DNA of 64,000 nucleotides from Acinetobacter beijerinckii CIP 110307 (GTDB lineage: Bacteria > Pseudomonadota > Gammaproteobacteria > Pseudomonadales > Moraxellaceae), in contig NZ_KB849765.1 of NCBI RefSeq assembly GCF_000369005.1, positions 682,001 through 746,000 of the forward strand. The letters run 5' to 3'. The first letter of the stretch is position 1; every line of letters begins with the position of its first letter. This document shows, in pieces, positions 52,751 through 61,541 of the stretch. A program made the translations under genes and the position numbers. Below the pieces are notes generated by a model that saw only the letters and a list, made by a program, of their open reading frames with translations, was not told where the DNA came from and did no database searches.

Positions 52751-53872
52751 ATGAATAAAACCATCGGTATTTTTGGTGGTGGACAGTTGGGGCGTATGAT
52801 GGCTCAAGCTGCTTTACCGCTCAATATTCAATGTACCTTTTTCGAGACAGAAACTGATTGCCCTGCGGCTATTCTGGGTTCTGTGTTTTCAAGTAAAAAT
52901 GAGCATGCATTGCAAGATTTCATTGCAAGTGCAGATGTATTTAGCCTTGAATTTGAGAATACGCCTGTTGCTGATGTAGATGTTTTGACTCAAACAAAAA
53001 CACTACACCCTCCTCGCCTCGCTTTGGCAACTGCACAAAATCGCTTAGCTGAAAAAAGCTTATTTGATGAATTGAATATTCCTGTTGCGCCGTATCGTGC
53101 TGTTGATAGTTTAGACAGCTTAAAACAAGCAGTTGTTGAGCTTGGACTGCCTATTGTCTTAAAAACTGTAACAGGTGGCTATGATGGCAAAGGTCAGTTC
53201 GTGTTACGTACGGAAGATCAAATCGACACGGCTTGGGCTGAGCTCGGTCCTGCGAAAAGCTTGATTGCAGAAAGTTTTGTCAAATTCAGCCGTGAAGTTT
53301 CGATTATCGCGGTACGTGGACAAAACGGTGATGTAAGAACTTGGGCATTGGCAGAAAACCATCATCATCATGGCATCTTGTCACATTCGATTGTGCCTGC
53401 CCCAAATAGCACCGATTTACAGCCTATTGCGCAAGATTACATCACTCGTTTGTTAAATCATCTCAATTATGTCGGTGTATTGACGCTAGAATTGTTCGTG
53501 ACTGAGCAAGGTTTATATGCCAATGAAATGGCGTGTCGAGTACATAACTCAGGTCATTGGTCAATTGAGGGTGCGATTTGCTCTCAATTTGAAAATCATA
53601 TTCGTGCTGTTGCTGGATTGCCATTAGGCTCAACTGAAGTGGTTCGTCCAACAGTAATGATCAATATTATTGGTCAGCATCCGAAATCAGAAGATGTTTT
53701 GGCGCTCAATGGTGCACATTTACATCTTTATAATAAGTCTGAGCGTACTGGTCGTAAGTTAGGACATATTACTTTGATGCCTAACAATTCGGACGATTTA
53801 ACAGATTTGTGCCGTCAATTGGCTCAAGTTTTACCTGTACCATTAGCCTTAACGGCTGATATGAATATCTAA
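52751..53872 (+). CDS. purK: N5-carboxyaminoimidazole ribonucleotide synthase
   Basis: 373 residues from the ATG at 52751, six bases after GAGG. ATP-grasp enzyme making N5-CAIR from AIR, bicarbonate and ATP. N-terminal GIFGGGQLGRMMAQAA, FEFENTP, ATP-grasp KTVTGGYDGKGQF near 150, LTLELFVT and EMACRVHNSGHWSIEG. Full length. A terminator and an unusual DnaA-box-rich gap follow. Confidence 0.97.
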   Translation: MNKTIGIFGGGQLGRMMAQAALPLNIQCTFFETETDCPAAILGSVFSSKNEHALQDFIASADVFSLEFENTPVADVDVLTQTKTLHPPRLALATAQNRLAEKSLFDELNIPVAPYRAVDSLDSLKQAVVELGLPIVLKTVTGGYDGKGQFVLRTEDQIDTAWAELGPAKSLIAESFVKFSREVSIIAVRGQNGDVRTWALAENHHHHGILSHSIVPAPNSTDLQPIAQDYITRLLNHLNYVGVLTLELFVTEQGLYANEMACRVHNSGHWSIEGAICSQFENHIRAVAGLPLGSTEVVRPTVMINIIGQHPKSEDVLALNGAHLHLYNKSERTGRKLGHITLMPNNSDDLTDLCRQLAQVLPVPLALTADMNI

Positions 53873-53873
53873 G

Positions 53874-54440
53874 TTATCCACAGTAACTTTAAAAGCGATC
53901 TTAGGATCGCTTTTTTATTGCAGATTAATTTTAAATTTAAACTTTTAAATTTAAAACAAGACAAACACTAGTTGTGGATAAAATTATTTTAGATTCTGAA
54001 TTTAAAATAAAGATAGTTATTTGAATTTAAAACTACATAAGTACGGCTTTGTGTTTTTAAATTCAAAAATACTGCCGAGTTTTTAAATTTAAAATGACTG
54101 GGTTTGATGGTGTTTAAATTTAAATAATTTGCTTGTGGGTATCTATTTTCATTATTTAAGTTATTGAAGCTGCTATAGATTAATATTGTATTTAACCTTT
54201 GGCTTGTTTTTTTGCTGAAATGAATTGAAACGTGGATAAGTTTTGAATTTAAAATAACTGGCTGGTTGTAATTTTGAATTTAAATGATCGGTTGTTGATA
54301 ACTTCCATGCTGAAAAGTTGCGTAAATTATGAATTTAAAGTGGTAATTTGAATTTAAAACTTGTGAAATGAATTCAAAGTTACGTTTCCAAACTATACAT
54401 CTGTTAAGAGCATGCTAATGTGGATAGGAAATTTAAATTC
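53874..54440. other. OriC-like intergenic cluster of DnaA boxes and TTTAAATTC repeats
   Basis: The 586-bp gap between purK and mltB has two perfect DnaA boxes (TTATCCACA at 53874, TGTGGATAA at 53973) and one-mismatch boxes near 54231, 54292 and 54419. The 9-mer GAATTTAAA or its complement TTTAAATTC occurs exactly at 53998, 54023, 54056, 54245, 54276, 54331, 54350 and 54432, with AAATTTAAA-type variants near 53930, 53945, 54083 and 54112. The same 9-mer is found among the DnaA boxes of oriC. Function unknown; DnaA titration or reactivation is conceivable. Confidence 0.7.
53891..53916 (+). terminator. Terminator of purEK
   Basis: Stem AAAAGCGATC / GATCGCTTTT with a 4-nt loop and a run of T after it. 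Confidence 0.88.
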
Positions 54441-54458
54441 AAAATTTTTGGTTTAATC

Positions 54459-55754
54459 ATGAAACGTCATTTTTCTTTTTTTCTAGGCACTGCCTTATTT
54501 ACTTTTTTCAATCAGGCGCATGCTGAGCTTGTGATTAATGGTGCAACGATCTCGACACCAACTAATGCAGCTTCAGTAACCAGTAATTATACGCCAAACT
54601 CAAACTTTCAAGGTTGTCTTGCTAATTTACGTTCACAAGCAATTGCATCAGGTGTTTCTGGTTCGAGTTATGATCGCTATACTCAAAATCTAACGCCCGA
54701 TTATTCTGTAATTGATAAATTAAATTATCAACCTGAATTTTCCACACCAATTTGGGATTATTTATCTGGATTAGTTGATGAAGAAAGAGTAAACGCTGGA
54801 AAGCAAAAGCTCGCTCAACATCGTGATGTATTAAGAAGAGTAGAGCAGGCTTACGGTGTTCCGGCTGAAACTGTTGTTGCTGTTTGGGGTGTCGAAAGCA
54901 ATTATGGTGATATTTCGGGTAAATATCCTTTATTACAAGCGTTAGGCACTTTAAGTTGTGAAGGTCGTCGTCAAAGTTATTTCCGTGGTGAGTTTTTTGC
55001 CACCATGCGTATTTTACAACGTGGTGATCTGACACAAGATCAGCTTTATGGGTCTTGGGCTGGCGCTTTCGGTCATACTCAGTTTATGCCTTCGACTTAT
55101 GAGCGTTTAGCCGTTGACTTTGATGGTGATGGTCGCCGTGATTTGGTTTCGAGTACTACAGATGCCTTAGCTTCGACAGCGAATTTCTTAAAGCGAGCAG
55201 GGTGGCAGACAGGTATGCCATGGGGCTTTGAAGTGAAAATCCCAGCGGGAATGTCGATCTCTGGTGAAAGCCGCCGCAATAAAAAACCACTGAATAGTTG
55301 GATTGCACAAGGTGTGACCCGTGCAGATGGTACAGCTTTAATTCAAGGTAATCTTTCAGGTAGTACATCGGCAGGATTAATTTCTCCAGCGGGTGCCAAT
55401 GGTCCATTGTTCTTGGTGTTCAAAAACTTTGACGCGATATACAGCTACAACGCTGCGGAAAGTTATGGTTTGGCAATTGCCCATTTATCCGATCGTTTAC
55501 GTGGTGGAACACCATTTTTAACTGCTTGGCCGACCGATGATGCAGGTACATCTCGTGCAGAACGTCGTGAAATTCAACAGTTTTTAGTGCAGCGTGGCTA
55601 TGATATTGGTGCAGTCGATGGATTAATTGGAGACAAGAGTCGTCAAGCTATTCGTCAAGAACAAACAAGACTTGGCTTAAACCCAACTGGACGTGCAGGG
55701 CAGCAGATATTAAGAGCTTTCCGTCAAGAAATGGCAAAACAAATGATGCAATAA
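54459..55754 (+). CDS. Lytic murein transglycosylase, MltB family
   Basis: 431 residues from the ATG at 54459 (MKRHFSFFLGTALF); a GTG 13 codons upstream runs through the repeat region and is rejected. Signal peptide to about residue 23 (NQAHA), no lipobox. Lysozyme-like domain with the catalytic Glu in VWGVESNYGD (about E147), SWAGAFGHTQFMPSTY and DFDGDGRRDL. A C-terminal peptidoglycan-binding domain (about 365-425) includes IQQFLVQRGYDIGAVDGLIG. Cleaves glycan strands to 1,6-anhydro-MurNAc products, the substrate route of anmK and mpl. Confidence 0.92.
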   Translation: MKRHFSFFLGTALFTFFNQAHAELVINGATISTPTNAASVTSNYTPNSNFQGCLANLRSQAIASGVSGSSYDRYTQNLTPDYSVIDKLNYQPEFSTPIWDYLSGLVDEERVNAGKQKLAQHRDVLRRVEQAYGVPAETVVAVWGVESNYGDISGKYPLLQALGTLSCEGRRQSYFRGEFFATMRILQRGDLTQDQLYGSWAGAFGHTQFMPSTYERLAVDFDGDGRRDLVSSTTDALASTANFLKRAGWQTGMPWGFEVKIPAGMSISGESRRNKKPLNSWIAQGVTRADGTALIQGNLSGSTSAGLISPAGANGPLFLVFKNFDAIYSYNAAESYGLAIAHLSDRLRGGTPFLTAWPTDDAGTSRAERREIQQFLVQRGYDIGAVDGLIGDKSRQAIRQEQTRLGLNPTGRAGQQILRAFRQEMAKQMMQ

Positions 55755-55774
55755 CTTATTTATCAATTGTTTAA

Positions 55775-55803
55775 AAAAAGGTCTACTAAAAATAGACCTT
55801 TTT
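55775..55803. terminator. Terminator after mltB-like gene
   Basis: Stem AAAAAGGTCTA / TAGACCTTTTT, T-rich on the plus side and A-rich before it, so possibly shared with the converging gene. Confidence 0.85.
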
Positions 55804-55804
55804 C

Positions 55805-56176
55805 TTATGGTTCGACATCTAATTTCACAGCTTCTAAAATATCAAAAATCACTGCAGTCACATCTTGACTTAAATCACGATCATTAAAAATTTCATAAGC
55901 TGTTATTGTGACGTCGGTATCACTCGGCAATTGTTTTTGTTCTTCTTCTACCAAATGTTCAATCGGCAACAATGTTTGTTTCACTTCGATATGTAGAATC
56001 TCATCATAAGCCACATTTTCATCTTCAAGTTCAACTTCTTGTTCATTGAAGTAGGGAATCAGAATTGAGTGGAGATAAGGGCTAATATCCTGAATATTCA
56101 GAATTTCAACATCACGAGTTTGTTCAATCGTACTGATGTGGTCATTCACTTCAATGAGGATATGATAGTAACTCAT
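55805..56176 (-). CDS. Very acidic hypothetical protein
   Basis: 123 residues from the ATG at 56176, six bases after GGAG; an ATG four codons upstream is possible. About a quarter of residues are Asp or Glu and only about five are Lys or Arg, so it is strongly acidic. No signal or membrane segment. Opening MSYYHILIEVNDHIS and regions such as VIFDILEAVKLDVEP suggest a small folded alpha/beta protein. I do not recognise a family. It converges on the lytic transglycosylase gene. Confidence 0.6.
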   Translation of the reverse strand: MSYYHILIEVNDHISTIEQTRDVEILNIQDISPYLHSILIPYFNEQEVELEDENVAYDEILHIEVKQTLLPIEHLVEEEQKQLPSDTDVTITAYEIFNDRDLSQDVTAVIFDILEAVKLDVEP

Positions 56177-56309
56177 GTTGATCTCCATTAAGACTAAGAT
56201 GATGTTTTATCAACACAATAGCATGAATAAATCCAAATAATCGACTCATAGTTAATATCTTGTGTGAAAACATAAAATTAGTAAAATAAGGATCAAGATT
56301 TAAATCATT

Positions 56310-57215
56310 CTATTGCGAAAAACCCAATAGTTTTAAATCGGTATCTGTTAATTTAAAGTCTTTTGCATCCTGCTCTTTAATACGGGGATACATCAGTGAT
56401 TTTGGGTCTTGTGTATGTTTTAACCCTAAAGCATGACCAAATTCATGAGCTAAAGTCAGTCGCAAATCATCGATTGATGAAAATTCATAGATAAAAATTT
56501 GGTTATCTTTAAATTGACCTTTGTGCAAAACTACCGGTTTAAAGGTTTGATTAAATTGAGCTACAGCATCCGCTATCTCTTGATGACGTTGATCAAAAGC
56601 TTTCATTTTCTGATCAAGCTGCTGTTTTTTTTGACTATATTCTTCAATCTGTTTTTGTATATTAACTGACTGATGTTCTAGACGCTGTCTGAGTTTCTCT
56701 ATCTTTGCTAATCCAACAGTATTTTTTTTGCTTGAATTTAGTTTAGATAATTGCTGTTCATAATTTTCATGATCAATTTGATATTGAATTTTCTGCAATT
56801 CCAATTGGGTGGCAGTTTGAGTCAGATCTGCTTTGAATTCTTGAATTTGTTCATTTTGATTTAACCAAACTTTCTTATTTTGCTCCAGTTGGCTCAGATT
56901 TTCCGAACGTTTCATACTACGAACTTGGCGTTGATCAAAAACAATATTGATCACAAATTTTGCATTTGGATCATAAGAAAAATATTTTTGTCCCGTATCT
57001 TTTTCCCAAATAGCGGCTGCTTGTTTACTCAAATCAATCACATCTTGTTTGCTGAGATTTAATCGAGGATCTACGTTGGCAATCCGATAATGTAGGGGAT
57101 TTACGGTGCTATAGCGTATTTGACTCTCAAAAGTATTTGACGAAACTTGAGCGAAAGTATACGTCGTTGCCAGCATGGAAAAACACGCAGCAAAAAGCAT
57201 AAAAAAAGAACGCAT
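56310..57215 (-). CDS. Matrixin-family metalloprotease with internal coiled coil, paralog 1
   Basis: 301 residues. Signal peptide MRSFFMLFAACFSMLATTYTFA. The first peptidase block (about 40-115: LHYRIANVDPRLNLSKQDVI, AAAIWEKDTGQKYFSYDP, INIVFDQRQ) is followed by a heptad-rich coiled coil (about 116-230), then DNQIFIYEFSSIDDLRLTLA and the zinc motif HEFGHALGLKH (about 257-267) with the Met-turn SLMYP. This is the HExxHxxGxxH layout of metzincins. Exported, periplasmic or surface. First in position of three tandem paralogs but last in the direction of transcription. Confidence 0.8.
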   Translation of the reverse strand: MRSFFMLFAACFSMLATTYTFAQVSSNTFESQIRYSTVNPLHYRIANVDPRLNLSKQDVIDLSKQAAAIWEKDTGQKYFSYDPNAKFVINIVFDQRQVRSMKRSENLSQLEQNKKVWLNQNEQIQEFKADLTQTATQLELQKIQYQIDHENYEQQLSKLNSSKKNTVGLAKIEKLRQRLEHQSVNIQKQIEEYSQKKQQLDQKMKAFDQRHQEIADAVAQFNQTFKPVVLHKGQFKDNQIFIYEFSSIDDLRLTLAHEFGHALGLKHTQDPKSLMYPRIKEQDAKDFKLTDTDLKLLGFSQ

Positions 57216-57574
57216 TGTTGGGAGATGAAACTTGAAAAAGGCTGTATTTTAATCAGTTGTTTTTAGTAGTCAAGCTGATGAATATAGTGTAAAAACATCA
57301 ATTTTAAGAATATTTCTGAAAATATAGAATAAAAAAGCAATAAGAAATGATTAAAATTAATTTAATAAAAAATAAATATATGTGTGTATATTAATCAAAA
57401 TAAAAGTGATAACAAATATTTAGTTTTAATAAAATAAATAATTAAGAAATTAAAATAATGTGAAATAAAAAATAATTTTTCATGCATAAATCACGTAATT
57501 TTATTGTTATAAATAACAAAAAATATACTTTTTGGTAAATTCTGTAAATATAGTCGGATCTTTCATGCTCACCG
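57216..57574 (-). other. Very AT-rich gap between matrixin paralogs 1 and 2
   Basis: 359 bp, extremely AT-rich (especially 57290-57500). No gene, terminator or convincing promoter recognised. Such DNA could be bound by an H-NS-like silencer, which is inference. Confidence 0.5.
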
Positions 57575-58486
57575 TTATTTGATGGATTGAACCAATTCTC
57601 GATCAGCGACCGCCAACTCAAATTGATTTAAATTTTGTTTTTGGATTACTGGATACATGATCGATGTCGGGTCATCTGTATGCTCTAAACCTAAAGCATG
57701 ACCAAATTCATGAGCTAATGTTAAACGTAAATCATCTTTTGATGAAAATTCATAAATATCAATTTGTTTAGAGTTGAAATTACCCTTGTGAAATAAGCGG
57801 GGTTGAAAGACTTGATTAAATTGGCTCGCGTTAAGTACTAATTTTTGATTGTTTTGATTTAATTTATTAATTTCTTGATTCAATTGCTGAGTTTTTTGAT
57901 TATGTAGTTGAACCTCTTGTTGTAGAGCAATCGATTGTTGTTGTAAGTTTTTTTGGCGCTGTGATAATTGCTCAGCAGCACTTTTGGATGAAGACTTCAA
58001 TTGATTGAAGAGTTGGGCTTCAGCATTATATTTTTGAAATTCAGCTGCAAGACGTGTCTGTTTAGTTGCGATTAATGCTGTTGATTTTTGAATTTCATCT
58101 CTAAATTGTTGCAACTGCTGATTTTGCTTTTCCCAATGGGATTGATCTAGTTTCAGCTGATTTAATTCTTGTAGACGTTCAAGGCTTCTTTGTTGGCGAT
58201 CATCAAAAACAAGATTAATTGTGAACTCAGCTTGAGGGTCATATATAAAGTTCTTTTTACCCGTTTCTCGTTCCCAAATTTCAGCAGCTTGTTGTGTTAA
58301 TTCTATAATTTGCTGTTTCGTGAGTTTAAAGCGTGGATCGATATCAGCAATTCGATAATGCAAAGGCATTTTTATGGATTCATGCTGATGAGTGCTCGCA
58401 TTGTGTAAATTATTTTGTGCGAAACTTGGGGTAGGCAGGCAAGTACATAAATATGCCATCATGATGGCTAAAGATTGATAGCGCAT
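57575..58486 (-). CDS. Matrixin-family metalloprotease with internal coiled coil, paralog 2
   Basis: 303 residues. Signal peptide MRYQSLAIMMAYLCTCLPTPSFA. Same plan as paralog 1: LHYRIADIDPRFKLTKQQII, then AAEIWERETGKKNFIYDP and INLVFDDRQQRS, a Gln/Asn/Leu-rich coiled coil (about 118-232), KQIDIYEFSSKDDLRLTLA, zinc motif HEFGHALGLEH (about 259-269) and SIMYP Met-turn. All three zinc histidines and the general-base glutamate are present, so it should be active. Neither of the flanking gaps contains another gene. Confidence 0.8.
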   Translation of the reverse strand: MRYQSLAIMMAYLCTCLPTPSFAQNNLHNASTHQHESIKMPLHYRIADIDPRFKLTKQQIIELTQQAAEIWERETGKKNFIYDPQAEFTINLVFDDRQQRSLERLQELNQLKLDQSHWEKQNQQLQQFRDEIQKSTALIATKQTRLAAEFQKYNAEAQLFNQLKSSSKSAAEQLSQRQKNLQQQSIALQQEVQLHNQKTQQLNQEINKLNQNNQKLVLNASQFNQVFQPRLFHKGNFNSKQIDIYEFSSKDDLRLTLAHEFGHALGLEHTDDPTSIMYPVIQKQNLNQFELAVADRELVQSIK

Positions 58487-58867
58487 GATCTAGACTCCCC
58501 AAGTAAAGACTTATTTTTCATCATTATTTTGAGGGCGTCAAAATGCTATCTAGTTAATAAATAAAAGTAAAAATTGTGACTTTTTCCCAATAATTAAAAA
58601 ATTGAATCGAACAATTAGCATTCTTTAAAATAAAAAAATATGGTAATTTTTTGATCTAAAGTGCAAAAATATCAAGGTATTAAATCCATATCATGCGTAA
58701 ATTGCTGAAATGATAGGTTGAAAACTCCAAAATGTTAACTTTTGTAAAGTTTTTAAAAAATTGAAAAGTTTTTTACTTTTTAGTTAAAAATCGCCCAATT
58801 GTGACGTTTATCGGCCATCTAAATTTAGTCGTTTTTTGAGTGATAATGAGATAAGCATTTGCTTTAA
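58487..58867 (-). other. AT-rich gap between matrixin paralogs 2 and 3
   Basis: 381 bp, AT-rich, no gene recognised. Around 58735-58790 are interleaved AACTTTT/AAAAGTT runs able to form weak hairpins, perhaps the 3' end of the paralog 3 transcript. Confidence 0.45.
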
Positions 58868-59767
58868 TTATCTTGCTGATAAAAGCGAGCGGTCCGCTTG
58901 GGTTAAACGGAAATGTGCAGTATCCTGATCTTTCATTATTGGATGCATCAGTGCTTGTGGATCATCACTGTGTTCTAGACCCAAAGCATGACCTAGCTCA
59001 TGCGCAATCGTTAAGCGTAAATCATCTGTTGATTCAAACTCATATATTAATATTTGTTTGCCATTAAATAAGCCCTTATGAAATAAATGTGGTTTAAAAC
59101 GTTGCTTGTATTGCTGCACTGATGCATCTAATTGTTGGTTAAGTGTGTTAAGTTCATCTACTTTTTGATTTAATTGATTAATTCTTTGATTATATTGATT
59201 TATTTCTTGCCTCACTAATTCAATATTCGTTTGTAGTTGTTGTTGTCTTTGTTGAAAATATGCAGATGAAGCTTGATTTTGTTGAGCGGAGAGTCGCTCT
59301 TGATTGTATTGCTGAATTTGTTGATTAAGTTGCTGTTGTTTTAAATCTAGAAATTGCTTACTACGAATAACTTCTTTTTCAATTTGATCTAATTGCTGTT
59401 TTTTATCTTTCCAGACCTGTTGATTGGCCTCGAGTTGAGTTATATGTTCTCGACGTTGTTCACTTTCTTGTTGCCGTTCATCATAAATCAGACGAATTGC
59501 AAGCTGGGCATTCGGATCATAAACAAAATAATCTTGACCTGTACCATCTTTCCAAATTTGTGTCGCTTGTTGGCTAATCTCTTGTACTTGTTCAATACTA
59601 AGTTTAAAACGAGAATCAACATCAGCGACTCGATAACGTAAACGGTGATCGAATGGATGTATGATTCGATCGAGCAAAGCATTAAATTTAAGTTGAGGAT
59701 GTTGTCTAGTTTGATAACCAGACCATAAGATGAAAACGACGATGGCAATAATAATGATTCGATTCAT
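58868..59767 (-). CDS. Matrixin-family metalloprotease with internal coiled coil, paralog 3
   Basis: 299 residues. Unlike its two paralogs it has an uncleaved-looking N-terminal anchor (MNRIIIIAIVVFILWSGYQTRQ) instead of a classic signal peptide. Then LRYRVADVDSRFKLSIEQVQ, ATQIWKDGTGQDYFVYDP, IRLIYDERQQ, a Gln-rich coiled coil (about 110-225), KQILIYEFESTDDLRLTIA, zinc motif HELGHALGLEH (about 256-266) and ALMHP at the Met-turn. Its start overlaps the end of the membrane-protein gene upstream by 4 bp, so these two are translationally coupled. Confidence 0.8.
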   Translation of the reverse strand: MNRIIIIAIVVFILWSGYQTRQHPQLKFNALLDRIIHPFDHRLRYRVADVDSRFKLSIEQVQEISQQATQIWKDGTGQDYFVYDPNAQLAIRLIYDERQQESEQRREHITQLEANQQVWKDKKQQLDQIEKEVIRSKQFLDLKQQQLNQQIQQYNQERLSAQQNQASSAYFQQRQQQLQTNIELVRQEINQYNQRINQLNQKVDELNTLNQQLDASVQQYKQRFKPHLFHKGLFNGKQILIYEFESTDDLRLTIAHELGHALGLEHSDDPQALMHPIMKDQDTAHFRLTQADRSLLSAR

Positions 59768-60180
59768 TTAATGCTTTTTTGGAATAAGGGCTGATATAAG
59801 CTAGGTACAACTAAAATTCCCCAAAGCAGAGTAGAGAGAATACTTCCTAACTCATAAAAAATTGCTCCGATGCCTTGCATGAAAGACCATGAGAAGCTAG
59901 GTAGAAGGTAAATTAAGAGAATAGGAAAATAACCATATATGTATATTTTTCTTGCCCATTCTTTCAACATGAGCAATCCTATTTCTACAATGATAAAAAC
60001 AATAGATGCACTTCCCAAAATGACCCATTCCCATAACTGAGGTTCTTGATATAGTATTTCTTCAATGACAAGCGATGTTTCATTATAGGATTCAAAAAAT
60101 CCATATATAAATGCAGTAATCCAAAAAAATACAATCATCAATCTAAATTTTGTTTTTGTGATAATCGGGTCAGTTTTCAT
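59764..60180 (-). CDS. Hypothetical inner-membrane protein
   Basis: 138 residues with four predicted hydrophobic helices (near 13-30, 50-70, 82-95, 105-127). No family recognised. Its last codons overlap the start of matrixin paralog 3 (4 bp), so the two are made together and may act together, for example as membrane partner or anchor. Confidence 0.65.
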   Translation of the reverse strand: MKTDPIITKTKFRLMIVFFWITAFIYGFFESYNETSLVIEEILYQEPQLWEWVILGSASIVFIIVEIGLLMLKEWARKIYIYGYFPILLIYLLPSFSWSFMQGIGAIFYELGSILSTLLWGILVVPSLYQPLFQKSIK

Positions 60181-60373
60181 TTTTTATAGCGTAATGTTTT
60201 AATGTTCTGGATTATACATACAATATTTTAGCTGTATCAAATTGATATCTTTGAATTGGCTCAGTTGAATCTATTTTAATGCGAGGGATTACTTGTCAAC
60301 AATGCCTACAGCTGCCATATTTAAGGTACTGAAATAAAACAATTACCGATAAATAAAATGCAAAGGACGTTGC

Positions 60374-61258
60374 ATGCTGAAATATTTACTTAAAGCACCT
60401 GATTCAACATGGGTTGCCTCTTCGCCAGCTAAGGCAAAAGCTGAAAATTTAAAAATCAAATATTTGGGGACAGCAGGATTTATTGTTTCTGATCAGCATC
60501 GTACGATCGTACTTGATCCATTTATTAGTCGTCCAACCTTAATACAAACATTTACCCAGCCTTTATTAAGTGATCCAGAATTAGTTAGACAAAATATACC
60601 AAGCGCAGATGATGTATTGATTGGGCATGCTCATTATGATCATATTTTAGATGCACCAGAGGTATGTAAACAAACAGGTGCACGTTTAATTGGTTCCCAA
60701 GCAACTTTAATGTATGGACGATCAGCAGGTTTGTCTGAGTCGCAAATGCTTGAAACGAAGGGGCGGGAAGTCATTGATTGTGGTGAATGGCAGGTTGTTG
60801 GTTTGCCATCGATCCATGGCAAAGCATTGTTTGGTCGTGTGCCCTTAGCAGGTGATATGACCACACCACCACCATATCCACCAAAGTTTCATCATTTACG
60901 GCATGGGCAGGTATTCAATTGGTGGATTGATACAGGCAAACTTAAAGTCGTTCATATTGATTCTGCTGACTTTATTGAACAGGAGTTGCAGGGTAAGCAG
61001 GCAGATATTGTTTGTCTTTGTGCCATAGGCCGTAAATATCGCCCAAACTATGTCAAAGATGTGGTGCGTTTGCTGAAACCCAAATACATTATCCCATGCC
61101 ATTGGGATAGTATGGTCACGCCGATTGATGCACCACCACAGTTATTACCAGGGGTGAATATTCCTGAGTTTCTTGATGAAATAAAAGCCTGTGGCGTTAT
61201 ACCTTTATTTATGCCGATTTTAGGAGAACTGTATTTCGATCAATCTAAATCTACCTAA
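60374..61258 (+). CDS. MBL-fold metallo-hydrolase
   Basis: 294 residues, no signal peptide. Metal-binding HAHYDH at about 85-90 (HxHxDH), preceded by the fold's opening strands IKYLGTAGFIVSDQHRTIVLDPF and followed by SIHGKALFG, HIDSADF and PCHWDSM. The GTAGF and LDPF motifs resemble the YfiQ/UlaG-like lactonase or phospholipase D-like branch of metallo-beta-lactamase-fold enzymes; substrate unknown. Start ATG 60374 after AAAGGA; stands alone. Confidence 0.88.
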   Translation: MLKYLLKAPDSTWVASSPAKAKAENLKIKYLGTAGFIVSDQHRTIVLDPFISRPTLIQTFTQPLLSDPELVRQNIPSADDVLIGHAHYDHILDAPEVCKQTGARLIGSQATLMYGRSAGLSESQMLETKGREVIDCGEWQVVGLPSIHGKALFGRVPLAGDMTTPPPYPPKFHHLRHGQVFNWWIDTGKLKVVHIDSADFIEQELQGKQADIVCLCAIGRKYRPNYVKDVVRLLKPKYIIPCHWDSMVTPIDAPPQLLPGVNIPEFLDEIKACGVIPLFMPILGELYFDQSKST

Positions 61259-61350
61259 TAATTACTTTCTATAAATAAGATTTAATTCATTTATGAAAGT
61301 CACAGCCTCAAATTTTGTGTAAAGTTTAAATGTTTTGCACAGGCAAGATC

Positions 61351-61444
61351 CTACTTTGTTTTTGGACAAAGTAGACAAAACCATTTGTTGAGCTGACAGT
61401 ATATCCATGTTACCGCAGCCCAATAGGGCGGCTTCCATGCCGCC
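61351..61444. repeat. Multi-hairpin repeat element, copy 2
   Basis: CTACTTTGT with ACAAAGTAG (6-nt loop), then GTTGAGC with GCCCAAT enclosing ATATCCATGT, then GGCGGC with GCCGCC (loop TTCCAT). Same order and spacing as copy 1 (49484-49600), and the first stem differs at three positions that all keep pairing. Again between two converging genes. Confidence 0.7.
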
Positions 61445-61505
61445 TCTACTGTAGCTAAAACTAATTTGAATTTAAGTATGGATATAAAAATTTAATGCAA
61501 AAAAA

Positions 61506-61530
61506 ACCGCGCTTTCGCGCGGTCTTTTTT
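61506..61530 (-). terminator. Terminator of dnaK
   Basis: Stem ACCGCGC / GCGCGGT with a 4-nt GAAA-type loop and, on the minus strand, a run of T. Confidence 0.92.
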
Positions 61531-61541
61531 AAAGAGACAAA

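Noticed and set aside
53874..54440. The DnaA-box cluster as the main oriC
   Set aside because: The dnaA-rpmH gap has more perfect boxes, flanking replication genes, parS sites on both sides and the gene-polarity switch.
54622..55035. 137-codon minus-strand frame antisense to the lytic transglycosylase
   Set aside because: Shadow of the real gene, whose catalytic and binding motifs are intact.
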